A DNA stretch of 32,782 bases from Marilutibacter aestuarii (GTDB lineage: Bacteria; Pseudomonadota; Gammaproteobacteria; Xanthomonadales; Xanthomonadaceae), in the NCBI RefSeq assembly GCF_006546775.1, contig NZ_VICE01000120.1, positions 1-32,782 on the forward strand, given 5' to 3'. Shown here in pieces: positions 22,930-31,957 of the stretch. Each line of letters begins with the position of its first letter. Position 1 is the first letter of the stretch. A program made the translations under genes and the position numbers. The notes under the pieces were generated by a model. The model was not told where the DNA came from. It did no database searches and saw nothing but the letters and a program-made list of their open reading frames with translations.

Positions 22930-23835
22930 TTGCAACTTTCCGGCAGCATCACTGCGCTGGCGACGCCGTTCGACGTCGCCCGCGAAATCGACATCGACGC
23001 CTGGCGACGCCTTCTGGCCCAGCAACTCGATTCGGGTACCCAGGGCATCGTGGTCGCCGGCTCCACCGGCGAGGCGGCGGCCCTGTACGACGCGGAGTTC
23101 GACCTGTTGCTGCGCAGCGCGGTCGAGTTCGTCGCCGGCAAGGTGCCGGTGCTGGTCGGTACGGGACAGTCCAACACCTCCAAGACGATCGAGCAGACGC
23201 GCCGCGCCGCCGCGCTCGGCGCCGATGCCGCCCTGGTGGTGACGCCGCCCTACGTGCGGCCGACCCAGGCGGGCCTGGTCGCGCATTACCGGGCGATCGC
23301 GGACGACGGCGACCTGCCGCTCGTGCTCTACAACGTGCCCGGGCGGACCGGTTGCGACATGCTGCCGGAGACGGTGGCGGAGTTGGCCGGGCACCCGCGC
23401 ATCGTCGCGATCAAGGAGGCCCGGGCCGAGCCCGGGCGGATGCAGGCCCTGCTGGAGTTGCAGGACGCCGGCTTCGCCGTCCTCAGCGGCGACGATCCCA
23501 CGGCCTGCAGGGCCATGCTGGCGGGCGCGCGGGGCGTGGTCTCGGTCGCATCCAACGTGCTGCCGGCGGCTTTCCGCCGGCTCTGCGACCTCGCCCTGGC
23601 CGGTCGTCGTGACGACGCCACGGCCTGGGATGCACGCCTTCAGGCCGCCTACGAGTTCCTTGGGGTAGAGTCCAACCCGATCCCGGTCAAGGCGCTGCTC
23701 GCCCTGCAGGGCGTCGGCCACGAACTGCGCCTGCCCCTGCAGGTGCTCCCGGCCCGGCACCAGGATGCCGCCATGGCCATGTCGGTTTCGATCCGCGGGA
23801 TCGAGGCCGAGTGCGAAAAGCCGGTCGCGGCCTGA
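22930..23835 (+). CDS. dapA: 4-hydroxy-tetrahydrodipicolinate synthase
   Basis: This 301-residue TIM-barrel enzyme condenses pyruvate with aspartate semialdehyde in lysine and diaminopimelate synthesis. It shows GSTGEAAAL (44-52), where the usual Thr-Thr pair is Ser-Thr. [18 protein letters not shown] follows, then Y134 in [11 protein letters not shown] and the Schiff-base lysine K162 in [20 protein letters not shown] near the C-terminus is the usual NPIPVK signature. The start is TTG 22930, preceded by an ACAGG site; no ATG is suitable, and the product starts in the normal place. The lipoprotein gene follows after 35 bases, as in dapA-bamC of E. coli. Confidence 0.94.
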   Translation: MQLSGSITALATPFDVAREIDIDAWRRLLAQQLDSGTQGIVVAGSTGEAAALYDAEFDLLLRSAVEFVAGKVPVLVGTGQSNTSKTIEQTRRAAALGADAALVVTPPYVRPTQAGLVAHYRAIADDGDLPLVLYNVPGRTGCDMLPETVAELAGHPRIVAIKEARAEPGRMQALLELQDAGFAVLSGDDPTACRAMLAGARGVVSVASNVLPAAFRRLCDLALAGRRDDATAWDARLQAAYEFLGVESNPIPVKALLALQGVGHELRLPLQVLPARHQDAAMAMSVSIRGIEAECEKPVAA

Positions 23836-23870
23836 ACCGCCGCCACCCACCCCGAACACTGGAGAATCCG

Positions 23871-24377
23871 ATGTCCCCACCCCTGAGCATTTCCCGCGCC
23901 GTGCTGGCCAGCGTCCTGATGGCCGCCCTCGTGGCCACGGCCGGCTGCAGCTGGCTTCGCCGGTCCAGCGACCTGTATTCCGGCGATCCCGCATTGCGCC
24001 CGCTGGAAGTGCCGCCGCCGCTGCCCGACGAGAACGCGGCGCCGGTCGAAGGCAGCGCGACCGCCAGCGCGGTGGCCGCCGCCAAGCGGGCGCCGGGTCC
24101 GGCTGCACTGGGTTTCAACGCCACGGGCACGCGCGACGAGGTGTTCGGCAACGTCGGTGCGGCGCTGGAAGCCATCGACGGGGTACGCATCGCCAGTCGC
24201 GCCCAGCTGCTGGGCGCCTACGACGTCGAGTACAAGGGCAGCAACTTCCTCGTCCGCGTCAGCGAGATCGAAGGCGGTGCGTACGTATCGGCGGTCGACC
24301 CGCGCGGCGTGCCGGCATCCGGCGAGGGCCCGACGGAACTGGTCGGCATGCTGCAGGCCGCGCTCGGCGGCCAGTAA
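23871..24377 (+). CDS. Short lipoprotein downstream of dapA, BamC-like N-terminus
   Basis: This 168-residue lipoprotein has a signal peptide and the lipobox VATAGC (about residues 21-26). A short segment after it, LYSGDPALRPLEVPPPLPD, resembles the conserved, unstructured N-terminal region of BamC that binds BamD. A linker rich in Ala and Pro follows, then one compact domain (about 80-165) with DEVFGNVGAALEAI and YKGSNFLVRVSEIEG. E. coli BamC is about twice as long, with two helix-grip domains; here only one seems present. ATG 23871 has a GGAGAA site 6-7 bases ahead. The place after dapA supports BamC descent. It is probably anchored in the outer membrane. Confidence 0.78.
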   Translation: MSPPLSISRAVLASVLMAALVATAGCSWLRRSSDLYSGDPALRPLEVPPPLPDENAAPVEGSATASAVAAAKRAPGPAALGFNATGTRDEVFGNVGAALEAIDGVRIASRAQLLGAYDVEYKGSNFLVRVSEIEGGAYVSAVDPRGVPASGEGPTELVGMLQAALGGQ

Positions 24378-24403
24378 GCCGCCCCCCCGGCGGTCCAACG
24401 ACG

Positions 24404-24431
24404 AAGGGCGCCCGAGGGCGCCCTTGCTTTT
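24404..24431 (+). terminator. Rho-independent terminator after dapA-lipoprotein operon
   Basis: AAGGGCGCCC, GA, GGGCGCCCTT form a perfect 10-bp stem followed by GCTTTT on the plus strand. It lies 26 bases after the lipoprotein stop and 18 bases before the end of the convergent fdxA gene, so it may also act for fdxA from the other side, although the T run there is weaker. Confidence 0.85.
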
Positions 24432-24449
24432 CCAGTGCCCGCGAGGCGC

Positions 24450-24773
24450 TCAGCGCTCGAGCAGGGGCAGCTTGTCGAGCTTGCCTTCCCAGTCCTTGGC
24501 GTCGGGTAGCGGCTCCTTGCGCGTGGTGATGACCGGCCACGCGCGGGACAGTTCGGCGTTGAGCGAGACGAAGCCTTCCTGCCCGGCGGGGACGTCGTCC
24601 TCGGGGTAGATCGCGTTGATCGGGCATTCGGGCTCGCACAGCGTGCAGTCGATGCACTCGTCGGGATCGATCACCAGGAAATTGGGCCCCTCGTGGAAGC
24701 AGTCGACCGGGCACACCTCGACGCAGTCGGTGTACTTGCACTTGATGCAGTTTTCGGTGACGACGAAGGGCAT
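24450..24773 (-). CDS. fdxA: 7Fe ferredoxin, FdxA type
   Basis: This 107-residue ferredoxin has nine Cys in the pattern of Azotobacter ferredoxin I. C9, C17 and C50 bind a 3Fe-4S cluster, and C21, C40, C43 and C46 a 4Fe-4S cluster; C12 and C25 are the additional free or structural Cys. Motifs are [14 protein letters not shown] and [12 protein letters not shown]. The acidic C-terminal tail (about 60-107) is standard. It carries electrons in the cytoplasm; partners are unknown. ATG 24773 has AAGGA 7 bases ahead. The gene is single, bounded by a bidirectional-looking terminator on one side and a tRNA terminator on the other. Confidence 0.95.
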   Translation of the reverse strand: MPFVVTENCIKCKYTDCVEVCPVDCFHEGPNFLVIDPDECIDCTLCEPECPINAIYPEDDVPAGQEGFVSLNAELSRAWPVITTRKEPLPDAKDWEGKLDKLPLLER

Positions 24774-24850
24774 GGCGGGTTCCTTGGCTGGGCCGGGGCA
24801 TTTTATCGGGCGGCGCGGGCGAAGCCCAGCGCCCGCCACGCGGGGCCCGG

Positions 24851-24886
24851 AAACCAGAAAGGCCCGCGCATTGCTGCGCGGGCCTT
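24851..24886 (-). terminator. Rho-independent terminator of tRNA-Glu
   Basis: On the minus strand AAGGCCCGCGCA-GCAA-TGCGCGGGCCTT is a perfect 12-bp stem with a 4-base loop, followed by TCTGGTTT. It starts 8 bases after the tRNA 3' end and is the strongest hairpin of the window. Confidence 0.85.
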
Positions 24887-24894
24887 CCGGTATC

Positions 24895-24970
24895 TGGTAC
24901 TCCCTAGGGGATTCGAACCCCTGTTCCAACCGTGAGAGGGTCGTGTCCTAGGCCTCTAGACGAAGGGAGC
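24895..24970 (-). tRNA. tRNA-Glu (anticodon CTC)
   Basis: The 76-base RNA has a 7-bp acceptor stem (GCTCCCT with AGGGAGT, first pair G-T), a D arm with GTCTAGAGGCCTAGGAC, and an anticodon stem CGACC/GGTTG with the loop CTCTCAC. The anticodon CTC reads GAG (Glu). The T arm is AGGGG-TTCGAAT-CCCCT, and CCA is encoded. The D arm and T arm match bacterial tRNA-Glu closely. Confidence 0.96.
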
Positions 24971-25011
24971 AGTGTTCCGCGGCAATCCGTCAGGACTGTC
25001 TGCGGCCTGCT

Positions 25012-25041
25012 AGTATAGGCGGCTGTCGTCGCCTTTGGCAA
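25012..25041 (-). promoter_or_regulatory. Promoter of tRNA-Glu
   Basis: On the minus strand TTGCCA (complement of 25036-25041) and TATACT (complement of 25012-25017) are 18 bases apart, near the sigma70 consensus. The transcript would start about 35 bases before the mature tRNA. The -35 region also contains TTGGCA on the opposite strand, so pcnB may use the same spot. Confidence 0.75.
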
Positions 25042-25094
25042 CGATTTCCCACCGCCCTTTCACATTTCGTTGAGCTGCGGCAAAGTCCGCCCGA

Positions 25095-26426
25095 ATGCCA
25101 CCCGATCAAGACACCGCCAATCTCGCGCCGGAGCCCAGCCTCCGGATCATCCCCCGCGACCAGCATTGCGTCTCGCGCAAGGACATCAGTTCCAGTGCGT
25201 TGCGCGTGCTGTACCGCCTCCGGGACGCCGGCTTCGCGGGCTATCTGGTCGGTGGCGCCGTGCGCGACCTGCTGGTGGGCGGGCATCCGAAGGACTTCGA
25301 CGTCGCCACCGACGCCACGCCCGAACAGGTCAAGCAGTTGTTCCGCAACTGCCGACTGATCGGTCGCCGCTTCCGCCTCGCGCACGTGGTGTTCGGCCGC
25401 GAGATCATCGAAGTGGCGACCTTCCGCGCCAATACCGACGACGGCAGCGGCGACCGCGAGGTCGAGGGCGGTCGCCTGGTGCGCGACAATGTGTACGGCA
25501 GCATCGAGGAAGACGCGATCCGCCGCGACTTCACCGCGAACGCCCTGTACTACTCGATCGAGGACTTCTCGGTCCGTGATTACACCGGTGGCTACGACGA
25601 CGTCGCCAATCGGCTGATGCGATTGATCGGCGACCCGGAAACCCGTTACCGCGAGGACCCGGTGCGCATGCTGCGCGCGGTGCGCCTGGCGGCCAAGCTG
25701 GGCTTCGGGATCGAGGCCGCGACCGCCGAACCGATCGGACGGCTGGCCCCGCTCATCGCCGATTCCGCGCCGGCGCGCCTGTTCGAGGAGTGCCTGAAGC
25801 TGTTCCTCTCGGGGCATGCGGTGGAAAGCTTCCTGGGCCTGGAGCGGCACGGGCTGCTGCCGGTGCTGCTGCCGGAGACCGCCGCCGCGCTGGCGTCCAA
25901 CCGCAGCGGCGCGCTGCGCAACGTGCTCCTGGCCGGCTTCCGCAACACCGACGAGCGCGTGGCCAACGACGAACCGGTGTCGCCGGCCTTCCTGTTCGCC
26001 CTGTTGCTGTGGCCGGCGTACTGCCGCGCGCTGTACCAGTTGCAGTCGCAAGGCATGCATGCCGTCGAGGCCCAGCGCCGCGCCGCCGACCGCGTCACCG
26101 TGCACCAGCTCGACACCGTCGCGTTGCCACGCCGCTTCTCGCTGCCGATGCAGGAGATCTGGCTGCTGCAGTCGCGCTTCGGCAGCCGCCAGCGCAAGCG
26201 CATGTTCAAGCTGCTGGGGCACCCGCGTTTCCGCGCCGCATTCGATTTCCTGAGCCTGCGCCTGGCCGGCTCCGACGAGCATGCCGCCGACGTCGCGTTC
26301 TGGCGCGAGGCGCAGCTCGACCCGGCCAACGTGATCGCCGCGCAGGCGGAGGCCGCGGCGTCCCGCGATGAAGAGGCCGACGAGGAACCGCGTCGCCGCC
26401 GTCGCCGTCGCCGGCGCAAGCCCTGA
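25095..26426 (+). CDS. pcnB: Poly(A) polymerase I
   Basis: This 443-residue class II nucleotidyltransferase has GYLVGGAVRDLL (50-60), the catalytic pair D67/D69 in KDFDVATDA, RRDFTANALYY, and VRDYTGGYDD. EDPVRMLRAVRLAAKLGF matches the neck region. The RRDFT-x-NALYYS form and a basic C-terminus separate poly(A) polymerase from the CCA-adding enzyme. It adds A tails to RNA 3' ends and so promotes decay by PNPase. The last 10 residues are almost all Arg (RRRRRRRRRKP), probably an RNA-binding tail. ATG 25095 has no clear ribosome site; E. coli pcnB is also poorly initiated. folK follows after 15 bases. Confidence 0.94.
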   Translation: MPPDQDTANLAPEPSLRIIPRDQHCVSRKDISSSALRVLYRLRDAGFAGYLVGGAVRDLLVGGHPKDFDVATDATPEQVKQLFRNCRLIGRRFRLAHVVFGREIIEVATFRANTDDGSGDREVEGGRLVRDNVYGSIEEDAIRRDFTANALYYSIEDFSVRDYTGGYDDVANRLMRLIGDPETRYREDPVRMLRAVRLAAKLGFGIEAATAEPIGRLAPLIADSAPARLFEECLKLFLSGHAVESFLGLERHGLLPVLLPETAAALASNRSGALRNVLLAGFRNTDERVANDEPVSPAFLFALLLWPAYCRALYQLQSQGMHAVEAQRRAADRVTVHQLDTVALPRRFSLPMQEIWLLQSRFGSRQRKRMFKLLGHPRFRAAFDFLSLRLAGSDEHAADVAFWREAQLDPANVIAAQAEAAASRDEEADEEPRRRRRRRRRKP

Positions 26427-26441
26427 CCGGGCACCGGGTCG

Positions 26442-26939
26442 GTGGACGCCACCATCCGGGCCTACGTGGGCCTCGGGGCCAATCTCGGCGAGGCCGAAGC
26501 CGCGGTGCGCGCCGGCCTGGCGGCGCTCGATCGGCTGCCCTCCACGCGCCGCGTCGCCGTGTCGCGCCTGTACCGGACGCCCGCCTGGGGCCTGGTCGAG
26601 CAGCCGGATTTCATCAACGCCGTCGCCGCGCTCGACACAGCGCTCGCGCCCGGGCGCCTGCTCGAATCGATGCTCGACATCGAGCGCGAGGCCGGACGCG
26701 ACCGTCGCCACGACACGCCGCGCTGGGGACCGCGCGTGCTCGACCTGGACCTGCTGCTCTACGGCGATGCCGTCATCGAGTCACCCGGGCTGCAGGTCCC
26801 GCACCCGCGCCTGCACGAACGTGCCTTCGCGTTGCTGCCGTTGCTCGAGATCGCCCCGGACCTCGACATCCCCGGCATCGGACCGGCGCGTGACTGCCTG
26901 CGGACGATGGCGGTCGACGACATCGAGGCGATAGGCTAG
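26442..26939 (+). CDS. folK: HPPK: 6-hydroxymethyl-7,8-dihydropterin pyrophosphokinase
   Basis: This 165-residue enzyme transfers pyrophosphate from ATP to 6-hydroxymethyl-dihydropterin, the step before dihydropteroate synthase in folate synthesis. Motifs in order: YVGLGANLG (8-16), [17 protein letters not shown] (around 45-61), the metal/ATP region [14 protein letters not shown], and [15 protein letters not shown]. The start is GTG 26442, giving Met-Asp-Ala-Thr-Ile-Arg-Ala-Tyr, the normal position; the ribosome site is weak and translation may follow from pcnB. The panB gene is next, as often seen in proteobacteria; PanB uses 5,10-methylene-tetrahydrofolate. Confidence 0.93.
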   Translation: MDATIRAYVGLGANLGEAEAAVRAGLAALDRLPSTRRVAVSRLYRTPAWGLVEQPDFINAVAALDTALAPGRLLESMLDIEREAGRDRRHDTPRWGPRVLDLDLLLYGDAVIESPGLQVPHPRLHERAFALLPLLEIAPDLDIPGIGPARDCLRTMAVDDIEAIG

Positions 26940-27022
26940 CCCCCGGGGTGGACGCGGGTGCCTTCGAGCGCCGCGGTCTCCTCGCGCCACTTTTTCCCGA
27001 ACACAGCCACAGGCCACCGCGC

Positions 27023-27856
27023 ATGTACGCCTCCCCCTCGAAAGACGATCGTCCCGCCGACAAGCCCTGGACCGTGCCCGGACTGGCCGCCGCCAAGCGC
27101 GAAGGGCGCAAGCTGGCCATGCTGACCTGCTACGACGCGGGCTTCGCGCGCACGCTCGACGCGGCGGGCATCGACCTGGTCCTGGTCGGCGACTCGCTCG
27201 GCATGGTGGTGCAGGGTCGCGACAGCACCCTGCCGGTGACCGTCGCCGACATCGCCTACCACACCGCCTGCGTCGCCCGCGGGCTGTCGCGCGCGCTGCT
27301 GGTGTCGGACCTGCCGTTCGCCGCGGACGCCGACCCGGCGCGCGCGCTCGAGGCCTCGGTGGCCTTCCTGCAGGCGGGCGCGGGCATGGTCAAGCTCGAG
27401 GGCGCCGGCCACAAGCTGGAGGTGATCCGCCATCTCGTCGAGCGCGAGATCCCGGTCTGCGCCCACCTGGGCCTGACGCCGCAATCAGTGCTGCGCCTGG
27501 GGGGCTACAAGGTGCAGGGACGCGACGAAGCCGCGGCCGCCCGGTTGCGCGAGGACGCGCGCGCGGTGCAGGCCGCCGGGGCGTCGATGCTGGTGCTCGA
27601 ATGCGTGCCCAGCGGCGTCGCGGCGGCGATCACCGCCGACCTCGACATCCCCACGATCGGCATCGGCGCCGGCCCGGGCTGCGACGGCCAGGTGCTGGTG
27701 CTGCACGACATGCTCGGTCTCGACAGTGGCCATCGCCGCCCGCGCTTCGTCAAGGACTTCCTCGCCGAGGGCGGATCGGTCGCGGCGGCGGCGCTGGCGT
27801 ATGCCGAAGCGGTCCGCGAAGGGCGCTTCCCCGATGCGGAACATGCCTACGCCTGA
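27023..27856 (+). CDS. panB: 3-methyl-2-oxobutanoate hydroxymethyltransferase
   Basis: This 277-residue TIM-barrel enzyme transfers a hydroxymethyl group from methylene-tetrahydrofolate to 2-oxoisovalerate to give ketopantoate. Visible motifs are [31 protein letters not shown] (Mg-binding Asp), [32 protein letters not shown] (catalytic Glu), and [23 protein letters not shown] 27023 has an ACAGG site about 9 bases ahead. The reading from 26948 is in frame but lacks similarity to the family. The gap after folK is 83 bases. The panC gene follows after 49 bases. Confidence 0.95.
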   Translation: MYASPSKDDRPADKPWTVPGLAAAKREGRKLAMLTCYDAGFARTLDAAGIDLVLVGDSLGMVVQGRDSTLPVTVADIAYHTACVARGLSRALLVSDLPFAADADPARALEASVAFLQAGAGMVKLEGAGHKLEVIRHLVEREIPVCAHLGLTPQSVLRLGGYKVQGRDEAAAARLREDARAVQAAGASMLVLECVPSGVAAAITADLDIPTIGIGAGPGCDGQVLVLHDMLGLDSGHRRPRFVKDFLAEGGSVAAAALAYAEAVREGRFPDAEHAYA

Positions 27857-27905
27857 GGGGATCGGCGACAATGAAGGCCTTGCCACCTGAAGGCCGTTGC
27901 CCGAC

Positions 27906-28751
27906 ATGCTCGAAACCCTGATCGAACTCGACGCGCTGCGCGCGCGCGTCGCCGGATGGAAGCGCGAGGGACTGCGCGTCGCCCTGGTGCCGACGATGGG
28001 GAACCTGCACGCGGGACACTTTTCGCTGGTCGAGCTCGCGCGTGCCCGCGCCGACCGCGTGGTCGCCAGCATCTTCGTCAATCCCACCCAGTTCGGTCCG
28101 GGCGAGGATTTCGAGCGCTACCCGCGCACGCCCGACGCCGATGCCGCCGGCCTTGACGCCGCCGGGTGCGACGCGGTCTGGATGCCCTCGGTGGACACCA
28201 TGTACCCGTTCGGCATCGATGGCACCGTCCGCCTGGTCGTGCCGGGCGTCACCGCCGTGCTGGAGGGGGCGCACCGCCCGGGGCATTTCGATGGCGTGGC
28301 GACCGTGGTCGCGCGCCTGTTCAACCAGGTCCAGCCCGACCTGGCGGTGTTCGGTCGAAAGGACTACCAGCAACTTGCGGTGATCCGTTACCTGGTGCGC
28401 GAGCTGGCGTTCCCGCTCGAGGTCGTCGCCGCGCCGATCCTGCGCGAGGCCGACGGCCTGGCGATGAGCTCGCGCAACCAGTACCTCTCCGCCGCCGAGC
28501 GGCCGCGCGCGGCCGCCATCCACGCCGCCCTGCAGGCGATGCGCATGGCCTTCGAGGCCGGAGACGGGGTCGAGGCCGTCGAACGGATGGCCGCCGCGCG
28601 ACTGGCCGGGGAGGGTTTCGACGTCGACTACGCCGTCCTGCAGCGCGCCGACCTTTCGGGGCCGGCGCGGCGGGGCGAGCCCTGGGTGGCCCTGGTCGCG
28701 GCGCGCCTGGGTGGCACCCGCCTGATCGACAACCTCGAGTCCGGTTCATGA
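27906..28751 (+). CDS. panC: Pantothenate synthetase
   Basis: This 281-residue adenylating ligase joins pantoate and beta-alanine with ATP. It has LVPTMGNLHAGH, whose HxxH-type nucleotide motif is typical, SIFVNPTQFGPGEDFERYPR, FGRKDYQQL, and ADGLAMSSRNQYLS (KMSKS-like). ATG 27906 is preferred, with GAAGG 12 bases ahead; TTG 27897 is possible but too close to that site. It is co-directional with panB, while panD follows after a 157-base gap with its own likely promoter. Confidence 0.95.
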   Translation: MLETLIELDALRARVAGWKREGLRVALVPTMGNLHAGHFSLVELARARADRVVASIFVNPTQFGPGEDFERYPRTPDADAAGLDAAGCDAVWMPSVDTMYPFGIDGTVRLVVPGVTAVLEGAHRPGHFDGVATVVARLFNQVQPDLAVFGRKDYQQLAVIRYLVRELAFPLEVVAAPILREADGLAMSSRNQYLSAAERPRAAAIHAALQAMRMAFEAGDGVEAVERMAAARLAGEGFDVDYAVLQRADLSGPARRGEPWVALVAARLGGTRLIDNLESGS

Positions 28752-28854
28752 ATCCCCGCTGACGCGAAGGCGCGGTTGCACCGCAGTGTTGCGCCCATGC
28801 GGGCCCGAATGGGGGTTCGACGGCCGCGTTGGCATGTTGCGCCGCGCCATCGGC

Positions 28855-28863
28855 TGCTAGAAT
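28855..28863 (+). promoter_or_regulatory. Extended -10 promoter before panD
   Basis: TGCTAGAAT is an extended -10 element (TGn followed by TAGAAT) in the panC-panD gap. A weak -35 candidate (TGTTGC, 28835-28840) lies at 17 bases. The leader would be about 38 bases. This gives panD and pgi a start independent of panB-panC. Confidence 0.5.
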
Positions 28864-28908
28864 CCGCAGTTCACGTCGACCTGCCGTCCCCGCGACGGAA
28901 TGAACGCC

Positions 28909-29289
28909 ATGCTGCTGAACGTACTCAAGGCCAAGATCCACCGCGCATCCGTGACCCACGCCGAGCTGCACTACGAAGGCTCGTGCGCGATCGACGGCCG
29001 CCTGCTCGATATCTCGGGTATCCGCGAATACGAGCAGGTGCACATCTTCAACATCAACAACGGCCACCGCTTCGTCACCTATGCGATCCGCGGCGAAGAG
29101 GGCAGCGGCGTGATCTCGGTGAACGGCGCCGCCGCGCACCTGGCCCAGCCGGGCGACCTGGTGATCATCTGCGCCTACGGGCAGTGCGACGAGGCCGAAG
29201 CGGCGGAATACAAGCCGACCTTGGTCTACGTTGACCGCGAGAACCGATTGACGCATACCAACGAGTCGATTCCCGCTCAGGCCGCTTGA
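28909..29289 (+). CDS. panD: Aspartate 1-decarboxylase proenzyme
   Basis: The product of 126 residues equals the usual PanD length. [10 protein letters not shown] holds the self-cleavage site between G24 and S25, which yields the pyruvoyl group on the alpha chain. K9, H11, and the later [19 protein letters not shown] with IICAYGQ complete the family pattern. It makes beta-alanine from aspartate for pantothenate. ATG 28909 is preferred because it aligns with E. coli PanD; ATG 28900 would add three residues, and GACGGA overlaps that region. The gene lies 18 bases before pgi. Confidence 0.95.
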   Translation: MLLNVLKAKIHRASVTHAELHYEGSCAIDGRLLDISGIREYEQVHIFNINNGHRFVTYAIRGEEGSGVISVNGAAAHLAQPGDLVIICAYGQCDEAEAAEYKPTLVYVDRENRLTHTNESIPAQAA

Positions 29290-29307
29290 CGGCCGCCATT
29301 GCCATCG

Positions 29308-30828
29308 ATGACCGCCACGGACAGGATTGACGACACCCTCCGCGCCCACGCCGAGCGCCTCAAGCACGCCCGCACCGCCGACCTGGTCGCGCGGTCGCCG
29401 TCGCGCGCCAACGACCTGGCCCTGCGGGTCGGTCCGATCTACGCCAACTTCGCCCGCCAGGGCTACGACGAACCCGCGCTGGAGGCCCTGTTCGGACTGC
29501 TGCGCGAGGCCGATGCGCCAGGCCGCCTGCGCGCCCAGTTCGACGGCGAGGCGATCAACCTGACCGAAGGCCGCGCGGTGCTGCACACCGCCCTGCGCGG
29601 CGATACCTCGCAGGCGCCGGCGGCGCGCGAGGCGCATGCGCAGGCCCTGGAAGCCCGGGCCCGCATGGGCGAACTGGTCGCCTCGCTGGAGGCCAGCGGC
29701 GTCACCGACATCGTCAGCGTCGGCATTGGCGGGTCCGACCTGGGGCCGCGCCTGGCGGTCGACGCGCTGCAGGGCGTCGGCGCACGGCCGCGCGTGCACT
29801 TCCTGTCCAACGTCGATGGCCATGCGGCCCGTCGCGTGCTGGCCGGCCTCGACCCGGCGCGTACCGCCGGCATCCTGATCTCCAAGACCTTCAGCACGCA
29901 GGAAACCCTGCTCAACGGGCGCCTGCTCGCCGAATGGATGGGCGAAGCCGCCGCGAGCCGGCTGTATGCCGTGTCGGCCAACACCGCGCGGCCGGCCGAA
30001 GCCTTCGGCATCCCGCCCGCGCGCATCCTGCCCATGTGGGACTGGGTCGGCGGCCGCTATTCGCTGTGGTCCGCGGTCGGTTTCCCGATCGCGCTGGCGA
30101 TCGGCATGGAGGCCTTCGAAGCCTTCCTCGCCGGTGCGGCCGAGATGGACGCGCACGTCATCGAGGCACCGCTGGAACGCAACCTGCCGGCCTGGCACGC
30201 CGCCACCGCGATCTGGAACCGCAACGGCCTGGGCCACGCCACGCATGCCGTGCTGCCCTACGACGAACGCCTGAAACTGCTGTCGAACTACCTGCAGCAA
30301 CTGGTGATGGAAAGCCTGGGCAAGTCGGCGCGCCGCGACGGCTCGCCGGTCGCCGGCGACACCGTGCCGGTGTGGTGGGGCGGGGTGGGCACCGACACCC
30401 AGCACAGCTTCTTCCAGGCCCTGCACCAGGGCACGTCGATCATTCCCGCCGATTTCATCGGTATCGTCCGCGGCGACACGCCCCACGTCGAGAACCACCG
30501 GGCGCTGCACGCCAACCTGCTGGCGCAGACCGAGGCGTTCGCCAACGGCCAGGCCAGCGACGACCTGCACCGCGCTTATGCCGGTGGCCGGCCGACGACG
30601 ACGATCCTGCTCGACTCGCTCGACCCACGCGCGCTCGGTGCGCTGCTGGCGATGTACGAGCACAGCGTCTACCTGCAGTCGGTCGCCTGGGACATCAACG
30701 CGTTCGACCAGTTCGGCGTGGAACTGGGCAAGCAGCTCGCCAGCCGGCTCCTGCCCGCGCTGTCGGGCGAGGCCGAGCCCGAGGATCCGGTCACCCGCGC
30801 GCTGCTGGCGGAATTGCGCAAGGGCTGA
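29308..30828 (+). CDS. pgi: Glucose-6-phosphate isomerase
   Basis: This 506-residue enzyme interconverts glucose 6-phosphate and fructose 6-phosphate and so feeds fructose 6-phosphate to glycolysis and amino-sugar precursors, or glucose 6-phosphate to UDP-glucose for EPS. Signatures are [50 protein letters not shown] and [15 protein letters not shown]. The catalytic Glu, His and Lys are in the ESLGKSA, QALHQGT and GVELGK segments. ATG 29308 is taken; TTG 29299 adds three residues. It is the last of the plus series and converges on queG after 27 bases without a visible terminator. Confidence 0.96.
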   Translation: MTATDRIDDTLRAHAERLKHARTADLVARSPSRANDLALRVGPIYANFARQGYDEPALEALFGLLREADAPGRLRAQFDGEAINLTEGRAVLHTALRGDTSQAPAAREAHAQALEARARMGELVASLEASGVTDIVSVGIGGSDLGPRLAVDALQGVGARPRVHFLSNVDGHAARRVLAGLDPARTAGILISKTFSTQETLLNGRLLAEWMGEAAASRLYAVSANTARPAEAFGIPPARILPMWDWVGGRYSLWSAVGFPIALAIGMEAFEAFLAGAAEMDAHVIEAPLERNLPAWHAATAIWNRNGLGHATHAVLPYDERLKLLSNYLQQLVMESLGKSARRDGSPVAGDTVPVWWGGVGTDTQHSFFQALHQGTSIIPADFIGIVRGDTPHVENHRALHANLLAQTEAFANGQASDDLHRAYAGGRPTTTILLDSLDPRALGALLAMYEHSVYLQSVAWDINAFDQFGVELGKQLASRLLPALSGEAEPEDPVTRALLAELRKG

Positions 30829-30855
30829 GCGGGAGGGTCGCGCTCGCGGCCGCGC

Positions 30856-31932
30856 TCAGGCGCCGCCGTGTTGCGCCAGGGCCCAGGCCACGTGCTCGCG
30901 CACCAGTGCGCTGGCGTCTTCGCGTCGAGACTGCAACGCCGCCACGACCTCCGGCGTCCCGGGTGCATTGCCCAGCGCCACGGCGATGTTGCGCAGCCAG
31001 CGTTCGTGGCCGCTGCGGCGGATCGCCGAGCCCTCGGTGCGGCGCAGGAACTCGGCTTCGTCCCATGCGAACAGTTCCGGCAGGGTGGCGCGGTCGAGGT
31101 TGTTGCGTGCGCGGAAGTCGGGCTCGTCGCTGCGCCGGGCGAACTTGTTCCACGGACACACGAGCTGGCAGTCGTCGCAGCCGAAGATGCGGTTGCCGAT
31201 CGGCTTGCGCAGCGCCTCGGGGATCGCGCCCTCGTGCTCGATGGTCAGGTATGAAATGCAGCGGCGCGCGTCGAGCCGGTTCGGCGCGATGATCGCGGCG
31301 GTCGGGCAGACGTCGATGCAGCGCGTGCAGCTGCCGCAGTGCGCGCTGGCCGGCGGGTCGACCGGCAGGGGCAGGTCGACGTAGATCTCGCCGAGGAAGA
31401 ACCACGAGCCGCCGTCCTTGTCGATCAGGCAGGTGTGCTTGCCGATCCATCCCAGGCCGGCATTGCGGGCGAGGGCGCGCTCGAGGACCGGCGCGGAGTC
31501 GACGAAGACCCGGTGGCCGAACGGACCGATGTCCGCGGCGACGCGGTCGGCCAGGCGCTGCAGGCGTTGGCGCATGAGCTTGTGGTAGTCGCGCCCCAGC
31601 GCATAGCGGGCGACATAGGCGCGCTCGCCATCGGCCAGGGTGTCCCAGGCCTCGTCGCCATCGTTGCGGCCGTAGTCCAGGCCCACCGAGATCACCCGCA
31701 CGGTGCCCGGGACCAGTTCGGCCGGCCGCGCGCGCTTGTCGCCGTGGCGGGCCATCCATTCCATCGATCCGTACAGGCCCTCGGCCAGCCAGCTGCGCAG
31801 GTGTGCCTCGTCCTCGTCCAGTTCGATCGCCGAGATGCCGCAGCGCTGGAAGCCGAGGTCCTTCGCCAGTGCGCGTACGCGCGCCGCGATGGCGTCGGGG
31901 TCGAGCGGGGCGGGGGCAGTCGACGGGGTCAT
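30856..31932 (-). CDS. queG: Epoxyqueuosine reductase
   Basis: This 358-residue protein reduces epoxyqueuosine to queuosine in tRNA with cobalamin and two 4Fe-4S clusters. It has the N-terminal DUF1730 domain (LGFQRCGISAIELDED, YGRDYHKLMRQRL-like region) and the catalytic Asp in FVDSAPVLERALA. GWIGKHTCLI follows, then the cluster motifs CGSCTRCIDVCP and CDDCQLVCPWN. The C-terminal third (about 290-358) is HEAT-like (VALGNAPGTPEVVAAL). ATG 31932 is only 25 bases from the divergent nnr start. No ribosome site is evident, since a TATACT box lies 9 bases before the ATG. Confidence 0.94.
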   Translation of the reverse strand: MTPSTAPAPLDPDAIAARVRALAKDLGFQRCGISAIELDEDEAHLRSWLAEGLYGSMEWMARHGDKRARPAELVPGTVRVISVGLDYGRNDGDEAWDTLADGERAYVARYALGRDYHKLMRQRLQRLADRVAADIGPFGHRVFVDSAPVLERALARNAGLGWIGKHTCLIDKDGGSWFFLGEIYVDLPLPVDPPASAHCGSCTRCIDVCPTAAIIAPNRLDARRCISYLTIEHEGAIPEALRKPIGNRIFGCDDCQLVCPWNKFARRSDEPDFRARNNLDRATLPELFAWDEAEFLRRTEGSAIRRSGHERWLRNIAVALGNAPGTPEVVAALQSRREDASALVREHVAWALAQHGGA

Positions 31933-31941
31933 GCGGGTGCC

Positions 31942-31950
31942 AGTATAAAA
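31942..31950. promoter_or_regulatory. Shared -10 element between queG and nnr
   Basis: The sequence AGTATAAAA reads TATACT on the minus strand and TATAAA on the plus strand. Start points about 6-7 bases further would lie 0-4 bases from the queG and nnr start codons, so both messages could be leaderless or nearly so. No good -35 box is visible at the expected distance for either. Confidence 0.5.
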
Positions 31951-31957
31951 TCGACGC

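Noticed and set aside
28321-30663. Minus-strand open frame of 780 codons opposite panC, panD and pgi
   Set aside because: Three conserved plus-strand genes occupy the DNA, and the antisense product has no recognisable motif.
31339-31957. Upstream extension of the nnr region as a plus-strand gene starting near 31339
   Set aside because: That frame differs from the real Nnr frame and is antisense to queG.
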